This document shows positions 1-5,866 of a DNA stretch of 7,824 nucleotides, piece by piece. Source of the DNA: Chromatiales bacterium (GTDB lineage: Bacteria > Pseudomonadota > Gammaproteobacteria > Chromatiales > Chromatiaceae); assembly GCA_022360595.1 (NCBI GenBank), contig JAKSCN010000099.1, positions 1 through 7,824 on the forward strand, in the 5' to 3' direction. Positions within the stretch are counted from its first letter, which is position 1, and every line of letters begins with the position of its first letter. The notes beneath the pieces were generated by a model. It ran no database searches, was not told where the DNA came from, and saw nothing but the letters and a program-made list of their open reading frames with translations. The position numbers and the translations under genes are program-made.

Positions 1-28
1 AAAATTTAATTGAAAAAAACAAAAACCA

Positions 29-36
29 GCCGATAA
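29..36 (+). promoter_or_regulatory. Sigma-28 (FliA)-type -10 element upstream of chemoreceptor gene
   Basis: The octamer GCCGATAA at 29-36 is a perfect match to the consensus -10 of flagellar sigma-28 promoters (TAAAGTTT-N11-GCCGATAA). Transcription would start near 43 and give an untranslated leader of about 70 nt before the chemoreceptor start at 116. The expected -35 position (10-17) reads TTGAAAAA, a poor match to TAAAGTTT, so the call rests on the -10 and on the fact that chemoreceptor genes are commonly FliA-dependent. Confidence 0.5.
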
Positions 37-115
37 ATAGGGTCTTAAGGAGCTTTACCGTAAGGAGCAGTATACGACTTTAGATACATTTATATACACA
101 ACATGGGATGCCCCT

Positions 116-1750
116 ATGAAAATGCTGAGACTTTTAAGAATCAAGCAAAGGCTTTGGCTATTGATCTCTATAGCACTGGCTGGCTTCGTTTTAATCTCTG
201 TGCTTGAACTGTTCCAACTCAGATCAACACTACTTCAAGAAAAGTCCATTCAAACTCAAAAGCTTGTTGAAACAGCCTCCAGTATTATCTCTTACCAGTA
301 CGATCTCGCCCAATCGGGTAGTGTCAGCGAACAGCAGGCCAAACAGACAGCTCTGGATACCATCAAAAATATCCGCTACGACAAAACCAACTATTTTTGG
401 GTCAACGACATGGAAAGTGTTGTCATTATGCATCCGATTAAGCCGGATCTGGAAGGCAAAGACCTGTCTGGGCTGAAAGACACAAATGGTAAAAGAATCT
501 TTCAGGCGTTTGTCGATGTCGTCAAAAAAGAGGGCGAAGGGACAGTACACTACACTTGGCCAAAACCTGGTCACGAAGCCCCAGTTGACAAAGTCTCCTA
601 TGTAAAAGGTTTTGCCCCTTGGGGATGGGTGATAGGCTCGGGCATCTACATCAACGATGTAGACTCTGCGTTTTGGAGTAAAGCACAATCAGCGGCATTG
701 ATCGTATTAATTGTGGCGGCCCCTCTACTACTCCTCTCCTTCTTGATCGCAAAAAGCATCATCAATCCTCTCCACACAACCACCTATGCAATGCAAGATA
801 TTGCCGAAGGTGAAGGTGATCTAACACAACGCCTAACAGCCGAGGGCAACGACGGGGTAGCCAGACTATCCAAGGCATTCAACCATTTCACCGCCAAAAT
901 CCAAAAAGTGGTTATCAAACTCAGCTCTGTCGGCAGTCAAATGGCCTCATCCGCGGAGCAGCTCTCCATCACAACTGAAGAGAGTAGAGAGAGAGTCGAT
1001 AAACAGAAGTCTCAAACACAGCAAGTAGCTACCGCAGTCACTGAAATGGCGGCAACCGTGCAAGAGATTGCCAGCAGTGCTGAATCAGCCGCTGCCTACG
1101 CCTCTGAAGCTGACGTAGAAGCCGCCGAAGGCAGTCATATAGTGCAGAAGACAACCCAAGCCATTGAGTCGGTCGCTTCTGAGCTTGAATCAGCCTCCGA
1201 TGTGATTAACCAGCTTGAATCTGAAAGCGAAGCAATTGGTACGGTACTCGATGTAATCCGCGGTATTGCCGAACAGACAAATCTACTTGCGCTCAATGCC
1301 GCTATCGAAGCGGCCAGAGCAGGCGAACAGGGCCGTGGATTTGCGGTGGTGGCCGACGAAGTAAGAACCTTGGCCAGCAGAACACAACAGTCCACCCAAG
1401 AAATTCAGGCAATGATCGAGCGATTACAAGACGGCTCCCGTAAAGCAGTGATCGCAATGGATGAGAGTAAAAGCCGAACCCATGCCACCGTCGATAAAGC
1501 GAAAGCGGCATCTGACTCCATTGTAAAGATTGTCTCCGCCATTAAATCGATATCGGACATGAACGCCCATATTGCAACCGCCGCTGAAGAGCAGTCGACG
1601 GTTGCCCAGGATATCGATCAAAGTGTTGTACAAATTGCCACCCTATCCGAACAAGTGGCCACCGGCACAGATCAGGTTGCTGAATCAAGCCAGGAGCTTG
1701 CTCAACTGAGTGAAGAGGTCCATAACCTTCTCCAGCAATTCAAAACCTAG
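116..1750 (+). CDS. Methyl-accepting chemotaxis protein with single Cache sensor
   Basis: Transmembrane chemoreceptor of 544 aa that would signal through CheW/CheA to the flagellar motor. Visible parts in order: a short basic N-terminus; TM1 about residues 13-33; a periplasmic region 35-188 with single-Cache (sCache_2) features (NYFWVND near 92, a D/P-rich turn MHPIKPDLEGKDL, and APWGWVIGSGIY near 167-178); TM2 about 191-213; HAMP about 214-266; then a long coiled-coil signalling domain. The hairpin tip is the highly conserved segment from residue 386 (EQTNLLALNAAIEAARAGEQ, then GRGFAVVADEVR). The protein ends in LLQQFKT, with no CheR/CheB-tethering pentapeptide of the NWETF kind. Start: ATG at 116, with a second ATG at 122; the ribosome site is weak for both. 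It stands alone, with a sigma-28 -10 motif upstream. The ligand cannot be read from sequence; sCache_2 domains often bind small carboxylates, but this is only family knowledge. Confidence 0.95.
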   Translation: MKMLRLLRIKQRLWLLISIALAGFVLISVLELFQLRSTLLQEKSIQTQKLVETASSIISYQYDLAQSGSVSEQQAKQTALDTIKNIRYDKTNYFWVNDMESVVIMHPIKPDLEGKDLSGLKDTNGKRIFQAFVDVVKKEGEGTVHYTWPKPGHEAPVDKVSYVKGFAPWGWVIGSGIYINDVDSAFWSKAQSAALIVLIVAAPLLLLSFLIAKSIINPLHTTTYAMQDIAEGEGDLTQRLTAEGNDGVARLSKAFNHFTAKIQKVVIKLSSVGSQMASSAEQLSITTEESRERVDKQKSQTQQVATAVTEMAATVQEIASSAESAAAYASEADVEAAEGSHIVQKTTQAIESVASELESASDVINQLESESEAIGTVLDVIRGIAEQTNLLALNAAIEAARAGEQGRGFAVVADEVRTLASRTQQSTQEIQAMIERLQDGSRKAVIAMDESKSRTHATVDKAKAASDSIVKIVSAIKSISDMNAHIATAAEEQSTVAQDIDQSVVQIATLSEQVATGTDQVAESSQELAQLSEEVHNLLQQFKT

Positions 1751-1776
1751 GGCCTGTTAACAGCCCCTAAAATCAT

Positions 1777-1799
1777 GAAGCGGGCATACGGCCCGCTTC
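1777..1799. terminator. Hairpin between convergent genes, possible bidirectional terminator
   Basis: Perfect 9-bp stem GAAGCGGGC / GCCCGCTTC with a 5-nt loop (ATACG), lying between the chemoreceptor stop at 1750 and the stop of the opposite-strand channel gene at 1807. On the minus strand it is followed by ATGATTTTAG, a short T run. On the plus strand the following bases (GATAGAACTAC) are not T-rich. It may therefore end the channel transcript better than the chemoreceptor transcript. Confidence 0.6.
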
Positions 1800-1806
1800 G
1801 ATAGAA

Positions 1807-2646
1807 CTACTCAGACTTTTTCAGCGACTTTAACAGCTCCTCCATACGTTCAAGTCTCTGCTCCATCAACTCCGAATGCTCCCGAATCCAGTGAATCTCA
1901 CCGGCCTCACCCTGCCCCCGCTCACGATCAAACTCCTCGTGCTCCTTGGACATCACCTCCAACACGATCCCGATCATCATGTTTAAGAAGACAAAGGCGA
2001 CAATAAAAATAAAGGTGATATAGAACATCCAACTGATCGGATAGACCGACATCGTCTCGTACATCACATCGGTCCAATCCTCAAAGGTGGCAACCCGAAA
2101 CAGCGTCAGCATGGAGATAGTAATATTGTCCCAAAGCTCTGGGTTGATCTTACTGAAAAACGTGGTGCCCATGGCGGCATAGATATAGAAGATAATGAAC
2201 ATCAGCAGCGACACATAGCCCATGCGGGGAATTGCCTTCATGAAGGCGTTCAACATCACCCGCAGCTCAGGAATCACCGACACCAGACGCAGCACCCTGA
2301 AAATGCGCAGCAGGCGACCCAACAGCGCCATCTCACTCTCATCCACCGGTACCAGACTGGCCACCACAATGATGAAATCGAAAGTATTCCAGGCCTTGGT
2401 AAAAAAACGCTTGAGACTGCGCTCCGCAATCATGCGGATGATAATCTCGATCAAAAAAAACAGCGTAACTGCAAAATCGAGGGCCTCAAACACCATCAAC
2501 CAGGTTGGAGAGATATGATAGGTTTTAACACCTATGATCAGCGCGGAGAAGATGATCACCGCAATCACAAAGGTCTCAAAAAGCTTATTATTTCGGATCT
2601 TGACGAGCCGATCTTGTAAATCTAGGGCTGACATATCACACCGCAA
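1807..2646 (-). CDS. Voltage-gated cation channel, BacNav-type single domain, Ca-like filter
   Basis: One six-helix unit of an ion channel that would assemble as a tetramer in the inner membrane. Segments (279 aa from the TTG start): S1 22-40, S2 50-72, S3 87-103, S4 108-127 with arginines every third residue (R111, R114, R117, R120), S5 about 141-165, pore helix about 175-187, filter T187-F-E-D-W-T-D193, S6 about 204-232 with the conserved Asn222. A C-terminal segment 254-278 has coiled-coil character, as in other bacterial Nav channels. The Glu-x-Trp core fits the family, but Asp at filter positions 190 and 193 is unlike the sodium-selective TLESWSM of NavAb and like the calcium-selective CavAb (TLDDWSD). 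Start: a GAGGTGA ribosome site at 2651-2657 is well spaced for TTG at 2646; ATG at 2634 (four codons in) is the alternative but sits 16 nt from that site. Ion selectivity is inference. Confidence 0.9.
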   Translation of the reverse strand: MRCDMSALDLQDRLVKIRNNKLFETFVIAVIIFSALIIGVKTYHISPTWLMVFEALDFAVTLFFLIEIIIRMIAERSLKRFFTKAWNTFDFIIVVASLVPVDESEMALLGRLLRIFRVLRLVSVIPELRVMLNAFMKAIPRMGYVSLLMFIIFYIYAAMGTTFFSKINPELWDNITISMLTLFRVATFEDWTDVMYETMSVYPISWMFYITFIFIVAFVFLNMMIGIVLEVMSKEHEEFDRERGQGEAGEIHWIREHSELMEQRLERMEELLKSLKKSE

Positions 2647-2650
2647 TCTT

Positions 2651-2657
2651 TCACCTC
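2651..2657 (-). promoter_or_regulatory. Ribosome binding site that favours a TTG start for the channel gene
   Basis: GAGGTGA on the minus strand ends 4 nt before TTG at 2646 but lies 16 nt before the first in-frame ATG at 2634. The spacing supports the TTG start, although the four extra residues (MRCD) carry no recognisable feature. Confidence 0.5.
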
Positions 2658-2677
2658 AGGTTAATCAAACGCTGCGC

Positions 2678-2707
2678 ATAATACCGACAAACGACACAGT
2701 TTGACGA
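2678..2707 (-). promoter_or_regulatory. Possible sigma-70 promoter of the channel gene
   Basis: On the minus strand the -10 candidate TATTAT (2678-2683) is preceded after 18 bp by TCGTCA (2702-2707), a 4/6 match to the -35 consensus. The predicted start near 2671 leaves a leader of about 25 nt. The -35 lies inside the inverted repeat at 2700-2720. No experimental support; moderate match only. Confidence 0.35.
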
Positions 2708-2720
2708 ATTTACCGTCAAA
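2700..2720. repeat. Inverted repeat TTTGACG / CGTCAAA
   Basis: Perfect 7-bp arms at 2700-2706 and 2714-2720 around the 7-nt spacer AATTTAC, in the 129-bp gap between the end of the minus-strand three-gene operon and the channel gene. It is not followed by a T run on the minus strand, so a classical terminator is unlikely. Overlap with the channel's candidate -35 suggests an operator as an alternative. Confidence 0.5.
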
Positions 2721-2775
2721 AACACCACAGATAGGAGTGAAATTGGAGGGTTTTCAGGGGAAAAAGTTCAGTGCA

Positions 2776-4113
2776 TCAGCCAGCGACTGGAGTCGGCCCA
2801 GCGGCCTCATCCAACTGACCGCTCACCTGCCGATAGAGACGATAGATCAGTGCCAGATTGATAAAGAGATAGAGATTGGCAATCACGAACAGTAACGCGC
2901 CGGGATAGATCAGAACACCATCAACCACAATCGCCAACAACAAGAGTAACGCCGACGCCAACCACAAATAGGACTGCCTCTTCACATGCTTATCCGCCAG
3001 AAAGGCCTTCATATGCGGCACACTGACGGTAAAGGACATCAGCGCCAACTGACGGTGCTGCAGATGAAACCAAGAGAGAAACGGAACAATTTTATAGAGC
3101 ATGGCGTTGATTACCGCCACGGCTGCCAGCAGCACCACCGCGCCTATCAACAGTACAAAGGTGGTCAAATAACCACTCAACTGATCTGAAAACAGCACCA
3201 TCACCGCCCAAAGCCCTACAGCCAAGACTATACCGACCAGACTCACCCGCCAAAACAGCAGGGTCGCATCTTTCACCTTGCGACGTTTCTGCTGAAACAA
3301 CTTCAACGTCTGCAGCGCAAACAGTACATAACAGCCTAACGACAGCAGCATCAGGATATCCTGATAAAACACCGTCGGCCAGACTGCGCCCACCAACGTC
3401 CAGACGATCAGCAGCCCAAATAGCCCCTTGGTGAGATAGCCACGCAACCATTCTGGATACTCGGGCGTCACATGAAACATCGGCACCACCTGGTAAGCGA
3501 CCGATACCAGCAACAGACCGACCCAGCCAACCAGCCCCCAACTGAGATGGGTATCCACCCAAGGCACCGGATTACCCAGCTCCAACCACCCTACTCTGGC
3601 CATCAGCACCAGCATCCCCAGCCCAATGGTCACCAATAGCGCCGTCCCCGCAAAGCGCATTCCCAAAATGGTTGGACTCAGCACTTTGACACGTATCAGC
3701 GCCACAAACAGCGCCACGAAAAAGGGGGCAAATCCAACCGCCAAGGCAGATAGCGCCACCCCAAACCAGCGCCCATCGCTAGAGATAAAGCCCAACACCA
3801 GCCCCAGGGTGCCAATAATCATCGCCAGATGCAGCACTGTCCCCACCTCCCGCACTCTGGGTAGCGGCGAGCCGGCCAACACCGGCAACATCTGCATCAT
3901 GGCCCCGCACATCACCATACTCATCACCCCCAAAGTAAGGGCGTGAGTCAGCGCCAGCGTCGCCGGCGACCAGCGGGAGGTAACCATATCCGGCCCGTAA
4001 TAGAGCATCAACAACCCCGCCAGCAGACCAAACAGCGGGGCTGTCAAAAAGAAACGGAAAGGAATTGAGATAGGCGGCGCCTGCTCAAGCGAAAGATTGG
4101 CGGTATTGAGCAT
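2776..4113 (-). CDS. Polytopic membrane protein, NnrS / heme-copper-oxidase-I-like
   Basis: A 445-aa integral membrane protein with about twelve hydrophobic helices across nearly its whole length. I cannot place it with certainty in a named family. Histidines sit at helix ends in patterns reminiscent of NnrS proteins and heme-copper oxidase subunit I: H57 in LTHALTLGVMSM, followed by CGAMMQMLPVLAG; H95; H189 in WVDTHLSWG; H214 in VVPMFHVTPEYP; and H350/H353 in SWFHLQHRQL. It may therefore bind heme or copper, which is inference. It is the last gene of an operon: its ATG overlaps the stop of the upstream DUF2249 gene (TGATG, one shared base), which implies translational coupling. Hemerythrin and DUF2249 partners and the FNR/DNR-type promoter point to nitric-oxide or low-oxygen metabolism. 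It could alternatively be a transporter. The family-level assignment is weaker than the fact that this is a real gene. Confidence 0.8.
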   Translation of the reverse strand: MLNTANLSLEQAPPISIPFRFFLTAPLFGLLAGLLMLYYGPDMVTSRWSPATLALTHALTLGVMSMVMCGAMMQMLPVLAGSPLPRVREVGTVLHLAMIIGTLGLVLGFISSDGRWFGVALSALAVGFAPFFVALFVALIRVKVLSPTILGMRFAGTALLVTIGLGMLVLMARVGWLELGNPVPWVDTHLSWGLVGWVGLLLVSVAYQVVPMFHVTPEYPEWLRGYLTKGLFGLLIVWTLVGAVWPTVFYQDILMLLSLGCYVLFALQTLKLFQQKRRKVKDATLLFWRVSLVGIVLAVGLWAVMVLFSDQLSGYLTTFVLLIGAVVLLAAVAVINAMLYKIVPFLSWFHLQHRQLALMSFTVSVPHMKAFLADKHVKRQSYLWLASALLLLLAIVVDGVLIYPGALLFVIANLYLFINLALIYRLYRQVSGQLDEAAGPTPVAG

Positions 4114-4373
4114 CAGCCTGCCAGGCTCCCTCGCACCTGCTGTTCCGCCACAGCATCATCCGCCATCCAGATGTAGATCTCGTATCCGGCGGGACCACCC
4201 TCTCGGCAGTGCCAACCCACGCCTTTTTTCTCCAGCAGGGGAAACAGCAGCAGCGGTTCACGGCGATGGAAAACATGCAGGAAATCACCCGGCTGCAGTT
4301 GATCGATCGCGCTTAACGTCTGCTCCAGCGGCTCACAAGGCTCCAGCTCACTTACGTCTAAGGTGATTTCCAT
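4113..4373 (-). CDS. DUF2249 domain protein (TusA/SirA-like fold)
   Basis: Small soluble protein of 86 aa, essentially one DUF2249 domain. The family signatures are clear: LDVSELEPCEPLEQTL near the N-terminus (residues 5-20), a central QLQPGDFLHVFHRREPLLLFPLLE (26-48) and the GVGWHCRE strand (51-58). DUF2249 is related in fold to the sulfur carrier TusA, and its genes are often found beside hemerythrin and NnrS genes in denitrifiers; its biochemical role is unknown. Cys13 occupies PCEP where DUF2249 members usually have PPEP and TusA has CPEP, so the Cys is one residue off the TusA sulfur-carrying position; C56 is a second cysteine. The ATG at 4373 follows AGGATGTAG, a reasonable ribosome site. 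It lies 35 bp after the hemerythrin gene and overlaps the next gene by one base. Confidence 0.85.
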   Translation of the reverse strand: MEITLDVSELEPCEPLEQTLSAIDQLQPGDFLHVFHRREPLLLFPLLEKKGVGWHCREGGPAGYEIYIWMADDAVAEQQVRGSLAG

Positions 4374-4408
4374 CTACATCCTGCATATAGAGTCAACAAA
4401 CCCTACAA

Positions 4409-4846
4409 TCACTCAACATTATCAATCATCTGCAGAATATTATCGGCATTGGCGGCCAGGGCCTGATCCGCCATCCGATAGAGAATCTGTTCTTCTTTCA
4501 TATTGTGCTGCTGCATCAGAATCATCAGTGTCTCAGACAACCCCAAATAGCGATCCTTATCCCGCTCATCCACCGCCGCCTGCATATCCTGAAATAGCTG
4601 ACGCATCTGGGCGTGCTCAGCCTTCATCACCTGGGTGGGGCCCATCGCATGCCCCATCAATTGTTCAAACTGAGGAAACAGCACCTCCTCCTCTTTGCGG
4701 AAATGATGCTCTGTTTCGTTCATGAATGCGGTGTACAACGCACCTCCCTGATCCCAATCATCAGCCGCCACACACTCTTCGGCCTGGGCAAAAGATGCAT
4801 CACACTGACGGTGCTCTGCGGTCATGGTTTCGGTAATTTTCGACAT
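4409..4846 (-). CDS. Hemerythrin HHE-domain protein
   Basis: Cytoplasmic four-helix-bundle protein of 145 aa with a diiron site that binds O2 or NO. Candidate ligands in the family pattern: H12 (TAEHRQ), H48 and E52 (ETEHHFRKEEEVLFP), H78 (KAEHAQM), H114 and E118 (QQHNMKEEQILYR). No signal peptide is seen. I chose ATG at 4846, which gives MSKITETMTAEH and places H12 near the N-terminus as expected. An upstream extension to 4915 would read through the promoter and a region of no family similarity. First gene of the minus-strand operon with DUF2249 and the NnrS/oxidase-like membrane protein, under an FNR/DNR-type promoter. The likely role is sensing, storing or scavenging NO or O2 in the cytoplasm; the exact role is inferred from context. 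Confidence 0.92.
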   Translation of the reverse strand: MSKITETMTAEHRQCDASFAQAEECVAADDWDQGGALYTAFMNETEHHFRKEEEVLFPQFEQLMGHAMGPTQVMKAEHAQMRQLFQDMQAAVDERDKDRYLGLSETLMILMQQHNMKEEQILYRMADQALAANADNILQMIDNVE

Positions 4847-4886
4847 ATTCAGCCTATGCAATAGATGAGTTGATCGGCAGGCAAAA

Positions 4887-4892
4887 ATAGTA
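4887..4892 (-). promoter_or_regulatory. -10 element of the hemerythrin operon
   Basis: TACTAT on the minus strand, 5/6 to the sigma-70 -10 consensus. Its centre is 32 bp from the centre of the FNR/DNR box, as in class II FNR-dependent promoters (-41.5 to about -9.5). The predicted start is about 4880, giving a leader of roughly 34 nt before the ATG at 4846. No good -35 hexamer is needed in this promoter class. Confidence 0.65.
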
Positions 4893-4914
4893 CACAGACT
4901 CCTCCCGCATCCCA

Positions 4915-4928
4915 TTGACCTTTATCAA
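4915..4928 (-). promoter_or_regulatory. FNR/DNR (NNR)-type operator
   Basis: TTGACCTTTATCAA (plus-strand reading) matches the FNR/DNR half-site pair TTGAT-N4-ATCAA with a single substitution (TTGAC). Boxes of this exact form are typical of FNR and of the NO-responsive regulators DNR/NNR. Centre at 4921.5, so -41.5 relative to the predicted start at 4880. It points to anaerobic or NO activation of the hemerythrin operon. Which CRP/FNR family member binds cannot be read here. Confidence 0.75.
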
Positions 4929-5236
4929 TAGCGAACTGGCGACAAGCGAGCTAATTAATTATTTGATGATTTTCTTAACAAAATGATACTTCGCTCTCAA
5001 AAAATTCAAGCTTTTTGAATCTACGTTTATTCTTTGCAAATTGTCGTGGTTTACCTTAACATCGGGCGCATAATTAAAAGTAATATAAAGCTGTAATAGC
5101 AGCTAACGCCTTAGAATACAGGGCAGCAGCTGAGCATTGGGGGGGGAGCACATCAACACCCTTCAACTGTCCGCTCAGGGGGCCGCCAAACACTTCGGCT
5201 ATCGCTATTTCAGCAAGAAATGATGAGGATGGGAGA
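4929..5236. other. AT-rich intergenic region before the tetraheme cytochrome gene
   Basis: About 308 bp without a convincing gene. It contains an inverted repeat ATTCAA/TTGAAT at 5004-5009 and 5015-5020, AT-rich stretches (TAATTAATTA near 4952), a weak plus-strand promoter candidate TTAACA (5056-5061) with TAATAT (5081-5086) at a long 19-bp spacing, and a run of eight G at 5139-5146. A 28-codon frame starting at TTG (5137) and ending at 5223 could be a remnant or chance; it is not called as a gene. A GAGG ribosome site at 5225-5228 serves the next gene. Confidence 0.6.
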
Positions 5237-5821
5237 ATGACAAGCGGTTCCTCTAACAACAGTACTTCTCGAAAAAAGTACATTTTCGTCTTTATAGCTA
5301 TATTCGCCGCCGGAATGATCGCTGCAGGCCTGTTCAACATCGGCCTATCCGCAACAAACGAGATGGAGTTCTGCACATCATGCCACTCCATGAAGATCAA
5401 CCTGGAAGAGTATAAAGAGACTATCCACTACACCAGCCCTTCCGGGGTGCGGGCGACCTGCTCTGACTGCCATGTGCCCAAAGAGTTTGTACCCAAGATG
5501 GTTGCCAAAGTGATAGCGGCTAAAGATGTGTGGCACGAAATGATCGGCACCATCGACACCAGAGAAAAATATGAACAACACCGCTGGGACATGGCCAATC
5601 GCGTCTGGGAAAAGATGAAAGCCACCGACTCCCGTGAATGCCGCACCTGTCACGCATTCGAACAGATGGACCTCGGTGAACAAGGTCGTAGCGCACGTAA
5701 ACGCCACTCCAAGGCGATCGATAAGGGTCAGACCTGTATCGACTGCCACAAAGGGATTGCACACGAACTGCCGGACGAGCCAGAAGAAGAAGAGGAAGAA
5801 GCCGAGGATGGCAATGCCTGA
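5237..5821 (+). CDS. NapC/NirT-family tetraheme cytochrome c, membrane-anchored
   Basis: Membrane-anchored multiheme cytochrome of 194 aa, the usual size for NapC/NirT/NrfH quinol-interacting cytochromes. A single TM helix at about 14-35 keeps the heme domain in the periplasm. Four CXXCH motifs are present: CTSCH 46-50, CSDCH 75-79, CRTCH 135-139, CIDCH 167-171. M52 follows the first motif with the same H-x-M spacing as in NrfH, where that Met ligates heme 1. The family passes electrons between the quinol pool and periplasmic partners. The C-terminus (180-191) is an almost unbroken acidic tail (DEPEEEEEEAED), which is unusual. Start ATG at 5237 has a GAGG site 8 nt upstream. It precedes an ankyrin protein and fccAB, with no nitrate or nitrite reductase genes visible, so its partner is more likely the sulfide dehydrogenase; this is inference. 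Confidence 0.93.
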   Translation: MTSGSSNNSTSRKKYIFVFIAIFAAGMIAAGLFNIGLSATNEMEFCTSCHSMKINLEEYKETIHYTSPSGVRATCSDCHVPKEFVPKMVAKVIAAKDVWHEMIGTIDTREKYEQHRWDMANRVWEKMKATDSRECRTCHAFEQMDLGEQGRSARKRHSKAIDKGQTCIDCHKGIAHELPDEPEEEEEEAEDGNA

Positions 5822-5846
5822 TTATCAAGGCGTTACTATTTGATAA
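5822..5846. repeat. Inverted repeat between cytochrome and ankyrin genes
   Basis: TTATCAA at 5822-5828 and TTGATAA at 5840-5846 form a 7-bp stem with an 11-nt loop immediately after the cytochrome stop codon. It is AT-rich and has no T run behind it, so it is at best a weak attenuator or an mRNA end-protecting hairpin; the 45-bp gap otherwise suggests co-transcription with the ankyrin gene. Confidence 0.4.
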
Positions 5847-5866
5847 ATTTAGAGATACTTCAGTAA

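Noticed and set aside
230..688. 152-codon minus-strand frame opposite the chemoreceptor
   Set aside because: It is antisense to the Cache-domain region of a well-supported gene and shows no recognisable domain.
1754..1763. Palindrome CTGTTAACAG after the chemoreceptor stop
   Set aside because: The palindrome has no loop and mismatches just outside, so it cannot form a useful hairpin; the stronger 1777-1799 hairpin is close by.
2701..2719. TTGAC...GTCAA as a second FNR-type box
   Set aside because: The spacer between half-sites is 9 bp instead of 4, which does not fit an FNR/DNR dimer site.
3092..3562. 156-codon open frame on the minus strand inside the large membrane protein gene
   Set aside because: It lies wholly within the 445-aa membrane protein gene in another frame and its translation has no family features; the host frame has clear membrane helices and operon overlap.
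4847..4915. N-terminal extension of the hemerythrin to 4915
   Set aside because: It would translate the -10 element and run up to the FNR/DNR box; the extra 23 residues match nothing in hemerythrins.
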